Shown here: positions 1 to 8,211 of the stretch, one piece after another
How the letters are laid out: every line of letters begins with the position of its first letter
How positions within the stretch are numbered: position 1 is the stretch's first letter
DNA from: Streptomyces olivochromogenes
GTDB lineage: Bacteria; Actinomycetota; Actinomycetes; Streptomycetales; Streptomycetaceae
DNA: 64,000 nucleotides
Direction of reading: 5' to 3'
Assembly (NCBI RefSeq): GCF_001514115.1
Contig: NZ_KQ948472.1
Location: 1,515-65,514, forward strand
Program-made: the position numbers and the translations under genes
The notes under the pieces: model-generated
Seen by the model: the letters and a program-made list of their open reading frames with translations, nothing else
The model's database searches: none
Told to the model about the DNA's origin: nothing

Positions 1-1703
1 TTGCGGTCCAGCGCACGCTGGTGGAGGACCTGGGCGGCACCTTCCACCACGTCATCGGGGAAGACATCCCCACGGCGCTCCTCGACTTCGCGCGCGGGGT
101 GAACGCCACCCAGATCGTCCTCGGGGTGTCCCGGCGCAAGGGATGGCAGTACGTCTTCGGACCGGGCGTCGGGGCGACGGTCGCCCGGGAGTCGGGCCCC
201 GACCTCGACGTCCACCTGATCACGCACGGCGAGGCGGGCAAGGGGCGCGGACTGCCGGTGGCCCGCAGCGCACGGCTCGGCCGGTCCCGTGTCGTCTGGG
301 GCTGGCTGACCGGTGTGACCGGACCCGCCCTCCTCACGCTGCTGCTGACCGGTGTCGCGCCCGAAGTCGGCCTGGCCAACGACATGTTGCTGTTCCTGGC
401 GCTGACGGTGGCCGCCGCCCTGCTGGGCGGGCTGTATCCCGCCCTGGCCTCGGCCGTGGTCGGCTCCCTGCTGCTGAACTGGTTCTTCACCCCGCCCGTC
501 CACACCCTGACGATCGCCGACCCCAAGAACATCGTCGCCATCGCGATCTTCGTCGGAGTGGCCGTGTCGGTGGCCTCCGTCGTGGACCTCGCGGCCCGCC
601 GCACACAGCAGGCGGCCCGGCTGCGCGCCGAGTCGGAGATCCTGTCCGTTCTGGCGGGCAGTGTGCTGCGCGGCGAGACCAGCCTGGAGGCCCTGCTGGA
701 ACGGGTCCGGGAGACCTTCGGCATGGAGTCGGTCGCCCTGCTGGAGCGCGCCAGTGACGTCGATCCGTGGACCTGCGCGGGCAGCGTGGGCACGCGTACG
801 GCGGTCGCACGTCCGGAGGACGCGGACGTGGACATGCCGGTCAGCGACCGCATGGCGCTGGCGCTCTCGGGGCGGGTCCTGCCGGCGGAGGACCGCCGGG
901 TGCTGGCCGCGTTCGCCGCCCAGGCCGCGGTGGTCCTGGACCGCCAGCGGCTGCAGTCGGAGGCCGACCAGTCGCGTGCGCTGGCCGAGGGCAACCGCAT
1001 CCGCACCGCGCTGCTGGCCGCGGTCAGTCACGACCTGCGTACCCCGCTGGCCGGGATAAAGGCAGCGGTCTCCTCGCTCAGGTCGGATGATGTGGCCTGG
1101 TCGGAGGAGGACCGGGCGGAACTCCTCGAAGGCATCGAAGAGGGTGCGGACCGCCTCGACAACCTGGTGGGCAATCTGCTGGACATGTCCCGGCTCCAGA
1201 CGGGCACGGTCACTCCGCTGATCCGCGAGATCGACCTCGACGAGGTGGTCCCGATGGCTCTCGGCGGGGTCCCCGAGGACAGCGTGACGCTGGACATCCC
1301 CGAGACGCTGCCGATGGTCGCCGTCGACCCGGGCCTGCTGGAGCGGTCGGTCGCCAACCTCGTCGAGAACGCCGTGAAATACAGCCCTTCCGACGCGCCG
1401 GTCCTGGTCTCCGCGTCCGCGATGGCCGACCGGGTGGAGATACGGGTCGTGGACCGCGGCCCCGGCGTCCCCGACGAGGCCAAGGACCGCATCTTCGAAC
1501 CCTTCCAGCGCTACGGAGACGCTCCCCGCGGCGCGGGCGTCGGTCTCGGCCTCGCGGTCGCCCGCGGCTTCGCCGAGTCGATGGGCGGCACCCTCGCCGC
1601 CGAGGACACCCCCGGCGGCGGCCTCACCATGGTCCTCACCGTCCCGGCAGAGTCCGGCATCGAACCGGTCCGCCCCGACCTTCCGGTGACCGCCACCTCT
1701 TAG
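1..1703 (+). CDS. kdpD: Sensor histidine kinase KdpD, 3' part (5' end outside window)
   Basis: The membrane sensor kinase KdpD controls the high-affinity potassium pump Kdp. The frame (codons starting at base 3) is open to the left edge, so the N-terminal KdpD sensor domain lies outside; residues below are numbered from a GTG at 21. The segment starts in the UspA-like domain, continues through about four membrane helices of the DUF4118 type (about residues 93-190) and a GAF-like domain (about 205-320). It then shows a HisKA dimerisation domain with the phospho-accepting His337 in AAVSHDLRTPLAG, and an ATPase domain with DRGPGVPDEA and GVGLGLAVARG. The gene is convergent with kdpA. A kdpE response regulator usually follows kdpD but is not found downstream here. 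Confidence 0.95.
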   Translation, partial: AVQRTLVEDLGGTFHHVIGEDIPTALLDFARGVNATQIVLGVSRRKGWQYVFGPGVGATVARESGPDLDVHLITHGEAGKGRGLPVARSARLGRSRVVWGWLTGVTGPALLTLLLTGVAPEVGLANDMLLFLALTVAAALLGGLYPALASAVVGSLLLNWFFTPPVHTLTIADPKNIVAIAIFVGVAVSVASVVDLAARRTQQAARLRAESEILSVLAGSVLRGETSLEALLERVRETFGMESVALLERASDVDPWTCAGSVGTRTAVARPEDADVDMPVSDRMALALSGRVLPAEDRRVLAAFAAQAAVVLDRQRLQSEADQSRALAEGNRIRTALLAAVSHDLRTPLAGIKAAVSSLRSDDVAWSEEDRAELLEGIEEGADRLDNLVGNLLDMSRLQTGTVTPLIREIDLDEVVPMALGGVPEDSVTLDIPETLPMVAVDPGLLERSVANLVENAVKYSPSDAPVLVSASAMADRVEIRVVDRGPGVPDEAKDRIFEPFQRYGDAPRGAGVGLGLAVARGFAESMGGTLAAEDTPGGGLTMVLTVPAESGIEPVRPDLPVTATS

Positions 1704-1746
1704 TGCTCCGACCAGAGGGCGACTGGTCCGTCTGCGTCGTGCCGTA

Positions 1747-1782
1747 CCGGCTGAGCCTGTGAGGGATCGCAGGCTCAGCCGG
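1747..1782. terminator. Bidirectional hairpin terminator between kdpD and kdpA
   Basis: A perfect 13-bp inverted repeat (1747-1759 and 1770-1782, arm CCGGCTGAGCCTG) with a 10-nt loop sits between the convergent stop codons of kdpD and kdpA. It has no U-tract, as is common for actinomycete terminators, and could serve both strands. Confidence 0.8.
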
Positions 1783-1793
1783 TGCTCGGGCCG

Positions 1794-3443
1794 CTACAGC
1801 AGGCCGTCGGCGATGGTGCCGAGGGACAGCGCCGGAAGGAAGTTGAGCAGCGCCAGGACGACGGCCGCGGCGGTGGCCAGGACGACGAAGTTGACGCCCT
1901 GGGCGCGTAGCGTGCCGACCGTGACGACGCCCGGCTGCTGCTTGGCGAGGCGTCCGGCCAGGGCCAGCACGGCAACCATCGGGAGATACCGCCCTGCCAG
2001 CATCGCGAACACCATCAGCAGGTTGTGGAAGTCGGTGGCGCCGTTGAAGCCGGCCATCGCGCTGCCGTTGCTGTTGGTATTGCTGGTGTACGCGTAGATG
2101 AGTTCGGTCAGGCCGTGTGCTCCCGGGTTCCCCATGGAGCTCTGGCCGTCGCCGAAGGCGAGCGCGACACCCGTGCACGCGAGAATCACGGTCGGCGGGA
2201 TCAGCGCGTACACGACGACCCACCGCATCTCCCCGTACCCGATCCGCTTGCGCAGGTACTCGGGCGTGCGACCGACCATCAGACCGCCGATGAAGACGGC
2301 CACCAGGACCACCATGATCAGGCCGTAGAGCCCGCTGCCCGTGCCGCCGGGAGCGATCTCACCGAGCATCATCGCGGACAGCAACACACCGCCGCCGAGG
2401 CTGGAGAAGCTGTCGTACGAGGAGTTGGCCGCGCCGTCCGCGGAGCCCGTGGCCCCCACGCCGAAGAGTGTGGAGCCGGGGATGCCGAAGCGGGTCTCGG
2501 TGCCTTCGTACGGTCCGCCGACCGCCTGCGTGACCGTGCCGGTGTGGGCGCTCTGCGCGAGTGTGCCCGCGGCGAGGAGCAGGCCGAAGAGGATGCCGAC
2601 GACCGTGAGCAGGGTCCAGCTCTGCTTCAGGCTGCCGATCATCCGGCCGAACATACGCACGCAGGCCGTCGGGATGAGCAGCATCAGCACGATCTCGAAG
2701 GCGTTGGTCCAGGCGCTCGGGTTCTCGAAGGGGTGGGCGCTGTTGGCGTTGAAGACGCCACCGCCGTCACCGGTGAACAGCTTGATCGGCTCCCAGGAGC
2801 CCACCGGCCCGTCGAGGATCGTCTGCTTGGCGCCCGCGACCGTGGTGAAGGTGTGTCCGCCGCCGAGGCTCTGGATGACACCGCCCGCCATCAGGATCAG
2901 GCCGCCGACGACCGCCATCGGGACCAGGATCCGGAAGATCGTGCGCAGCAGGTCGACCCAGAAGTTGCCCAGGTCGTCGGTGGAGCGCCGGACCAGACCC
3001 CGGACCAGGGCGAGGGCCACGCAGATGCCGACCGCCGCCGACGCGAACGCCTGGACGCCCAGACCCGCCATCACGGCGAGATGTCCGGTGGTGGACTCAC
3101 CGGCGTAGTTCTGCCAGCTGGTGTTGGTCGTGAAGGAGACGGCGGTGTGCAGCGCGAGCCGCCACGGCATGCCCTCGTGCCCCGTCGACCAGGGCAGCTT
3201 GCCCTGCAGGGTGAACAGGGCGAAGAGCGCCGCGATGCTCATGACGGAGAAGGCGAGCAGGGCGGTGAGATAGTGCCGCCAGGTCTGCTCCTTGGCCGGG
3301 TCGATGCCGCAGACGCGATAGAGGGTCTTCTCGCCCCGCCAGTGCCTCCCGCCGTCGAGGGCGCGGGCCATGTAGTCGCCGAGCGGGACGTGCAGCCCCA
3401 CGACCACGGCGAGAATGATCGATGCCTGGATCCAGGCCGCCAT
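1794..3443 (-). CDS. kdpA: Potassium-transporting ATPase subunit A
   Basis: KdpA is the potassium-binding and translocating channel-like subunit of the KdpFABC P-type ATPase in the cytoplasmic membrane. The 549-residue product has the normal family length, multiple hydrophobic helices from the N-terminus (MAAWIQASIILAVVVG) and selectivity-filter-like loops, for example HTAVSFTTNTSWQNY and NSAHPFENPSAWTN. The ATG lies two bases after the kdpC stop, so the two are translationally linked. Its place is unusual: in the common operon kdpA precedes kdpB and kdpC, whereas here it is the last gene. It ends at a TAG just before the shared terminator with kdpD. The assignment is secure; only the order is odd. 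Confidence 0.97.
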   Translation of the reverse strand: MAAWIQASIILAVVVGLHVPLGDYMARALDGGRHWRGEKTLYRVCGIDPAKEQTWRHYLTALLAFSVMSIAALFALFTLQGKLPWSTGHEGMPWRLALHTAVSFTTNTSWQNYAGESTTGHLAVMAGLGVQAFASAAVGICVALALVRGLVRRSTDDLGNFWVDLLRTIFRILVPMAVVGGLILMAGGVIQSLGGGHTFTTVAGAKQTILDGPVGSWEPIKLFTGDGGGVFNANSAHPFENPSAWTNAFEIVLMLLIPTACVRMFGRMIGSLKQSWTLLTVVGILFGLLLAAGTLAQSAHTGTVTQAVGGPYEGTETRFGIPGSTLFGVGATGSADGAANSSYDSFSSLGGGVLLSAMMLGEIAPGGTGSGLYGLIMVVLVAVFIGGLMVGRTPEYLRKRIGYGEMRWVVVYALIPPTVILACTGVALAFGDGQSSMGNPGAHGLTELIYAYTSNTNSNGSAMAGFNGATDFHNLLMVFAMLAGRYLPMVAVLALAGRLAKQQPGVVTVGTLRAQGVNFVVLATAAAVVLALLNFLPALSLGTIADGLL

Positions 3444-3445
3444 GA

Positions 3446-4333
3446 TCAGGCTCCCTGCTTCGGAGACGACGCGGTTGTCGCGGTCGTCGGGTACTTACGG
3501 TCGAGTGCGATGTTCAGCTCGACGACATTGACGCCCGGCTCGCCGAACACACCGAGCGCACGCCCGGTGGTGTACTTCGCGATCAGCCCCCGTACGTCGG
3601 CCAGGCTCGCGCCACGCTCATGCGCGACGCGCGGCGCCTGGAGCTTCGCGTACGCCGGGCTGATCTGCGGGTCGAGACCACTGCCGCTCGCGGTGACCGC
3701 GTCGGCGGGGACGACCGGGTTCGCCGGGGCGTCGCCACGCACGGGGACGGTCACGGCATGGCTGTAGTCCGCGCCGGGCTTCGCGCACGAGACACGAACT
3801 CCCTTGTACGTGGCGAGGAACGGCTGCGCGGGGCAGGCCTGGTCGAGGCTGACCACCTTGGTGACACGACCGCTCGTGCCGCCCTCGTGGAAGACGCCGA
3901 GGACCGCGCCGACGCCGTCGTCCGTGCAGTACGGGCGCGAACCGTCGACGCCTTCCAGGTCGCCGACCGCCTTGCTGCGCCCGCACACCAGGGTGAGCAG
4001 GCTCGGCTTGTCCAACGCGTCGACGACGGACTCGGGGCCCTGGTTGCCGGCTCCGGACGCGGCGGCGTCGTATCCCGTACCGGCGTTGGAGGGACGGGAC
4101 TGGAAGTACTGCTTGAGCGGGTTGCCCTTGGCGTCGGTGAAGGACTGGCCGATGAGTGAGGATCCGGCCGGTCTGCCGTCGGCGCCGGTGACCTCCGACC
4201 TGCCGTCGAGTCCTGGGACATGGGCCGCCGCCACCATGGCCAGCGGATAGGCCAGGCCGGTCAGGAGAGTCAGGACGAGGACCACCCGGAGTGCCGCGAT
4301 GTGCTGGGCGAGCCAGTGCGGGATGCGTGTCAT
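3446..4333 (-). CDS. kdpC: Potassium-transporting ATPase subunit C
   Basis: KdpC is the small membrane-anchored subunit that supports ATP binding and assembly of the Kdp pump. The 295-residue product has one N-terminal membrane helix (about residues 13-35), the periplasmic motifs GSSLIGQSFTD and YFQSRPSNAG, and the C-terminal signature GVFGEPGVNVVELNIALD. It is longer than the roughly 190-200 residues typical of enterobacterial KdpC because of an insertion of about 80 residues in the middle (about residues 110-190) containing several cysteines. The ATG follows the kdpB stop after two bases and the stop precedes kdpA by two bases, so B, C and A form one tight unit. Confidence 0.95.
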   Translation of the reverse strand: MTRIPHWLAQHIAALRVVLVLTLLTGLAYPLAMVAAAHVPGLDGRSEVTGADGRPAGSSLIGQSFTDAKGNPLKQYFQSRPSNAGTGYDAAASGAGNQGPESVVDALDKPSLLTLVCGRSKAVGDLEGVDGSRPYCTDDGVGAVLGVFHEGGTSGRVTKVVSLDQACPAQPFLATYKGVRVSCAKPGADYSHAVTVPVRGDAPANPVVPADAVTASGSGLDPQISPAYAKLQAPRVAHERGASLADVRGLIAKYTTGRALGVFGEPGVNVVELNIALDRKYPTTATTASSPKQGA

Positions 4334-4335
4334 GG

Positions 4336-6501
4336 TCAGATCCCCGGGATGAACTGGACGAGGGCGAAGTCGATGAACTTGATGGCCAGGAACGGGGCGA
4401 TCACGCCGCCGAGTCCGTAGATCCACAGGTTGCGGGTGAGCAGGGCCGAGGCGGAGGAAGGCCGGTAGCGGACACCGCGCAGGGCGAGCGGGATCAGCGC
4501 CACGATGACCACCGCGTTGAAGACGACCGCGGAGAGGATCGCGGACAGCGGCGAGTGCAGAGCCATGATGTTGAGCCGGTCGAGCCCCGGGTACACCGCG
4601 GCGAACATCGCGGGCAGGATCGCGAAGTACTTGGCGATGTCGTTGGCGATCGAGAAGGTCGTGAGCGCGCCCCGGGTGATGAGGAGCTGCTTGCCGATCT
4701 CGACGATCTCGATGATCTTCGTGGGGTCGGAGTCGAGGTCGACCATGTTGCCGGCCTCCTTGGCGGCCGACGTACCCGTGTTCATCGCCACGCCCACGTC
4801 GGCCTGCGCGAGCGCCGGTGCGTCGTTCGTGCCGTCGCCCGTCATCGCGATGAGGTGACCGCCGGCCTGCTCCCGCTTGATCAGCTCCAGCTTGTCCTCG
4901 GGCGTGGCCTCGGCAAGGAAGTCGTCGACGCCCGCCTCCTCGGCGATCGCCTTGGCGGTCACCGGATTGTCGCCGGTGATCATCACCGTACGGATGCCCA
5001 TCCGGCGCAGCTCGTCGAAGCGTTCGCGCAGACCCGGTTTGACGACGTCCTTGAGGTGGACGACACCGAGTACCTCGGCCCGGCCGTCGCTCGTGGACTG
5101 CGCCACGGCCAGCGGCGTGCCGCCCGACGCGGAGACCTGCTGGACGGTCGCCTCCAGCGCGAGCGGAACCTCGCCGCCCTGCTCGCGCACCCACGCCGCG
5201 ACCGATGCCGCCGCGCCCTTGCGCAGCCGCTGACCGCTGGGAAGGTCGACTCCCGACATACGGGTGGCGGCGGTGAACGGCACCCACTCGGCGCCGTTCG
5301 CGACCCGCTCGGTCAACTCGTGCTTTTCGTAGGCGAACTCGACGATGGAACGACCCTCGGGCGTCTCGTCGGCCAAGCTGGAAAGGAGCGCGGCCTGCGC
5401 CAGCCGCTCCATGGGGACCGCCCCGACCGGGAGGAACGCGCTCGCCCGCCGGTTGCCGAAGGTGATGGTGCCGGTCTTGTCGAGCAGCAGGGTGTTGACG
5501 TCACCGGCCGCCTCGACCGCCCTGCCGGACATGGCAAGGACGTTGCGCTGCACCAGCCGGTCCATGCCCGCGATGCCGATCGCCGAGAGCAGCGCGCCGA
5601 TCGTGGTCGGGATCAGACAGACGAGCAGCGAGACCAGCACGATGGCAGTGACACCGTTCGAGGTCAGCGCCGCGGTGTCGTGCGCGGCGGCCATCGCGTC
5701 CTTGGAGAAGATCGCCATCGGCTGCAGGGTCACGACCGCGACCAGGAAGACGAAGGTCAGCATGACCAGCAGCAGGTTCAGCGCCAGCTCGTTGGGGGTC
5801 TTCTGCCGGTTGGCGCCCTCGACCAGGGTGATCATCCGGTCGAGGAAGCTCTGCCCGGGCTCCTGGGTGATGCGAACGACGAGGTGGTCGGAGAGCACCC
5901 GAGTGCCGCCGGTGACCGCGCTGCGGTCGCCGCCGGACTCGCGGATGACCGGCGCGGACTCACCGGTGATCGCCGACTCGTCGACGCTCGCCGCGCCCTG
6001 GATGACGTCGCCGTCGCCGGGGATCAGCTCCCCGGCCGGTACGGACACGATGTCGCCGCGCCTCAACTCGGAGGCGGCGACGGCCTCTTCGAGGTAGGCG
6101 TCCTGAGGCGCCCCGGGCTCCCAGCCCGCGAGGCGCCAGGCGGTGGTCTGCTGCCGGGTCCTGCGCAGCGAGTCGGCCTGTGCCTTGCCGCGGCTCTCGG
6201 CCACGGCCTCGGCGAGGTTGGCGAAGACCACCGTCAGCCACAGCCAGCCGGTGATCAGCCAGCCGAAGAGGCTGGGGTGGACCACCGCGATACCCGTGGT
6301 CAGCGCGGCGCCGACCTCGGTCACGAACATGACAGGGTTACGGAACAGGGTGACCGGATTCAGCTTGCGCAGCGCCTGGGGGAGCGCGCGCCACAGCTGC
6401 GTCGGATCGAGCATTCCGGCGCCGACCCGGCGCGGTTGCCCCGGTCCGGGCGGAGGGGAGTCCGGCACGGGCGCGGGCCGGGTCTCGGCGGGAGCGGACA
6501 T
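4336..6501 (-). CDS. kdpB: Potassium-transporting ATPase subunit B (P-type ATPase)
   Basis: KdpB is the catalytic P-type ATPase subunit that hydrolyses ATP to drive potassium uptake through KdpA. The 721-residue product shows the actuator motif DESAITGESAPV, the phosphorylation motif DKTGTIT with aspartate at about residue 341, MITGDNPVTA and the hinge motif MTGDGTNDAPALAQADVGVA. Membrane helices flank these domains. The N-terminal 30 residues are proline-rich and probably disordered. The start ATG overlaps the kdpF stop in a TGATG arrangement. The gene is second in a kdpF-B-C-A operon that presumably answers to KdpD. The substrate assignment is firm because KdpF, C and A are adjacent. Confidence 0.98.
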   Translation of the reverse strand: MSAPAETRPAPVPDSPPPGPGQPRRVGAGMLDPTQLWRALPQALRKLNPVTLFRNPVMFVTEVGAALTTGIAVVHPSLFGWLITGWLWLTVVFANLAEAVAESRGKAQADSLRRTRQQTTAWRLAGWEPGAPQDAYLEEAVAASELRRGDIVSVPAGELIPGDGDVIQGAASVDESAITGESAPVIRESGGDRSAVTGGTRVLSDHLVVRITQEPGQSFLDRMITLVEGANRQKTPNELALNLLLVMLTFVFLVAVVTLQPMAIFSKDAMAAAHDTAALTSNGVTAIVLVSLLVCLIPTTIGALLSAIGIAGMDRLVQRNVLAMSGRAVEAAGDVNTLLLDKTGTITFGNRRASAFLPVGAVPMERLAQAALLSSLADETPEGRSIVEFAYEKHELTERVANGAEWVPFTAATRMSGVDLPSGQRLRKGAAASVAAWVREQGGEVPLALEATVQQVSASGGTPLAVAQSTSDGRAEVLGVVHLKDVVKPGLRERFDELRRMGIRTVMITGDNPVTAKAIAEEAGVDDFLAEATPEDKLELIKREQAGGHLIAMTGDGTNDAPALAQADVGVAMNTGTSAAKEAGNMVDLDSDPTKIIEIVEIGKQLLITRGALTTFSIANDIAKYFAILPAMFAAVYPGLDRLNIMALHSPLSAILSAVVFNAVVIVALIPLALRGVRYRPSSASALLTRNLWIYGLGGVIAPFLAIKFIDFALVQFIPGI

Positions 6502-6590
6502 CAGAACTTCTCCGGCTTGATCAGGGCGACGATCAGGTAGGCGAGCAGTGAGACGGCCACGATCAGGCCGACGGTGTTTTCGACGGTCAT
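6501..6590 (-). CDS. kdpF: Potassium-transporting ATPase subunit F (29-residue peptide)
   Basis: KdpF is a tiny hydrophobic subunit that stabilises the Kdp complex. The 29-residue product starts MTVENTVGLIVAVSLLAY and ends with the charged tail IKPEKF, a single membrane helix that fits the family well. Its stop overlaps the kdpB start (TGATG). It is the first gene of the operon, so the kdp promoter should lie upstream, between 6591 and about 6690. Confidence 0.92.
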   Translation of the reverse strand: MTVENTVGLIVAVSLLAYLIVALIKPEKF

Positions 6591-6688
6591 CGAGACCTCG
6601 TCCTCACACATAGAGGTTTGCGGACAGGGGGCATTTATTGATCTTTCGGACCGCCCGTGCTGCACAACCCGTGCTGTACAAGGGGCAG

Positions 6689-6718
6689 CCCTCCGCCGAG
6701 GGGAAGCTCGGCGGAGGG
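6689..6718 (-). terminator. Hairpin terminator downstream of the lysA-like gene
   Basis: A perfect 12-bp inverted repeat (6689-6700 and 6707-6718, arm CCCTCCGCCGAG) with a 6-nt loop lies 20 bases beyond the decarboxylase stop codon and upstream of kdpF. It would end the SAV_915-lysA transcript and insulate the kdp promoter region. Confidence 0.8.
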
Positions 6719-6738
6719 TCCGGGGAAGGGACTCGGCG

Positions 6739-8202
6739 CTACAGTCCGATGTCGCGGCGGTTCATGTCGTCGAGGGATTCGCGGCGTACGAGTACGCGTG
6801 CGATGCCGTCGGAGACGGCGACGACGGGTGGGCGGCCGACGAGGTTGTAGCCGGAGGCCATGGAAAGGTGATAGGCGCCGGCGGCGGGGACGGTGAGAAG
6901 GTCGCCGGGGTGGATGTCGCCGGGGAGTGCTACTTCGTCGGCGAGGATGTCGCCGGCTTCGCAGTGGCGGCCGACGACGGTGACGAGACGGGGTGGTGCG
7001 GTGGAGGTGCGGCCGATGAGACGGGGTGCGTAGCGCACTCCGTAGAGGGCGGGTCGCGGGTTGTCGCTCATGCCCCCGTCGACGGCGACGAAGGTGTGGG
7101 TGCCGGTGCGTTTGACGGCCAGCACCCGGTAGACGGCGACGCCGGCGGGGCCGACGATGGCGCGGCCGGGTTCGAGGGTGAGGCGGGGCACGGGCAGCTG
7201 GGCGCGGGCGCAGCCGTCTTCGAGTTCGGCGCGGACCCGTCCGGCCAGGACGGAGATGTTGAGGTGTTCTTCGCCGGGGCGGTAGGCGATGGCGTGGCCG
7301 CCGCCGATGTTCAGCTGGGGGAGGGTGATGCCGTGCTGGTCGCGGATGCGGGCGAGGAGTCCGATCATGCGGCGTACGGCGGCGACGTACGGTTTCACGG
7401 TGGTGACCTGGGAGCCGATGTGGCAGTGCAGGCCGACGAGTTCGAGGTGGGGCTGGTCGAGTATGCGGGTGACGGCGTGCTGCGCCGAGCCGTCGGTGAG
7501 GGAGAGGCCGAATTTCTGGTCGTCGGTGCCGGTGCGGATTTTGGTGTGTCCGCCGGCGACGATGCCGGGCACCACGCGGACCATGACGGGCTGGCGGGTG
7601 CCGGGGGGTGTGAGCGCGGCGAGCCGGGCGATCTCGGAGGTGCTGTCGACGACGATGCGGCCGACACCCAGGCGCAGGGCGGTGCTGAGGTCTTCGGGGC
7701 TCTTGGCGTTTCCGTGCAGCACGATCTTCTCGGGCGGGAAGCCGGTGGTGACGGCGAGTGCGAGTTCTCCGGCGGAGCACACGTCCAGGCCCAGGCCTTC
7801 TTCCTGGACCCAGTGGGCCATGGCCCGGCACAGGAACGCTTTGGCGGCGTAGACGATGTCGGCGTCGGGGAAGGCGGTGCGGTAGGCGCGGCAGCGCTCG
7901 CGGACTTCCTGTTCGTCGAGGATGTAGAGGGGGGTGCCGAAGCGGTCGGCGGCCTCGGTGAGGGAGACACCGCCGACGGAGATGTCGCCGTGGGGTTCGG
8001 GGTGGGCGGAGCGGGGCCAGACGGAGAGGCCTTCGGCGTCTCGTGCGTCGGTGTGGGCTCCTTGGCCGGGGCTGTCGGTCCCGGGTGCCCGGTGCAGTTC
8101 CTGAACAGGCAGTTCCTGAACGGGCTTTTCCTGGACAGGCTGTTCCTGAACGGACAGTTCCTGGTCGGGCTTTTCCTGGATGGGCAGTTCCTGAATGGAC
8201 AT
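6739..8202 (-). CDS. Diaminopimelate decarboxylase-like group IV PLP enzyme with repeat tail
   Basis: This is a fold-type III, PLP-dependent group IV decarboxylase most like LysA, which converts meso-diaminopimelate to L-lysine. The 487-residue product has the PLP lysine at residue 121 in VYAAKAFLC, the HCHIGSQ motif, the glycine loop NIGGGHAIAY, and the catalytic region GRHCEAGDIL followed by GAYHLSMASGYN. Residues 4-36 are a repeated pentapeptide of the type QE(L/K/Q)P(V/I/D), followed by a linker to about residue 75. Neither is part of the usual domain and both are probably disordered. The gene starts nine bases after a SAV_915-type gene with GGAGA in between, so the two are coupled. Whether it is the main lysA or a paralogue in specialised metabolism cannot be decided here. 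Confidence 0.88.
   Translation of the reverse strand: MSIQELPIQEKPDQELSVQEQPVQEKPVQELPVQELHRAPGTDSPGQGAHTDARDAEGLSVWPRSAHPEPHGDISVGGVSLTEAADRFGTPLYILDEQEVRERCRAYRTAFPDADIVYAAKAFLCRAMAHWVQEEGLGLDVCSAGELALAVTTGFPPEKIVLHGNAKSPEDLSTALRLGVGRIVVDSTSEIARLAALTPPGTRQPVMVRVVPGIVAGGHTKIRTGTDDQKFGLSLTDGSAQHAVTRILDQPHLELVGLHCHIGSQVTTVKPYVAAVRRMIGLLARIRDQHGITLPQLNIGGGHAIAYRPGEEHLNISVLAGRVRAELEDGCARAQLPVPRLTLEPGRAIVGPAGVAVYRVLAVKRTGTHTFVAVDGGMSDNPRPALYGVRYAPRLIGRTSTAPPRLVTVVGRHCEAGDILADEVALPGDIHPGDLLTVPAAGAYHLSMASGYNLVGRPPVVAVSDGIARVLVRRESLDDMNRRDIGL
8095..8193 (-). repeat. 15-bp tandem repeat encoding a QExPx tail
   Basis: About 6.6 copies of a degenerate 15-bp unit lie in phase within the 5' end of the decarboxylase gene. 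Each unit encodes QELPI, QEKPD, QELSV, QEQPV, QEKPV or QELPV. Because 15 is a multiple of three, changes in copy number would keep the reading frame. Confidence 0.9.
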
Positions 8203-8211
8203 GGCGTCTCC

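Noticed and set aside
21..1703. Full-length kdpD starting at GTG 21
   Set aside because: The frame is open to base 3 and the protein lacks the N-terminal KdpD domain, so the gene starts outside the window.
2025..3767. Long plus-strand reading frame opposite kdpA and kdpC
   Set aside because: It is antisense to well-supported genes, has biased composition (runs of H, D, R, E, G) and matches no family; high GC creates such open frames.
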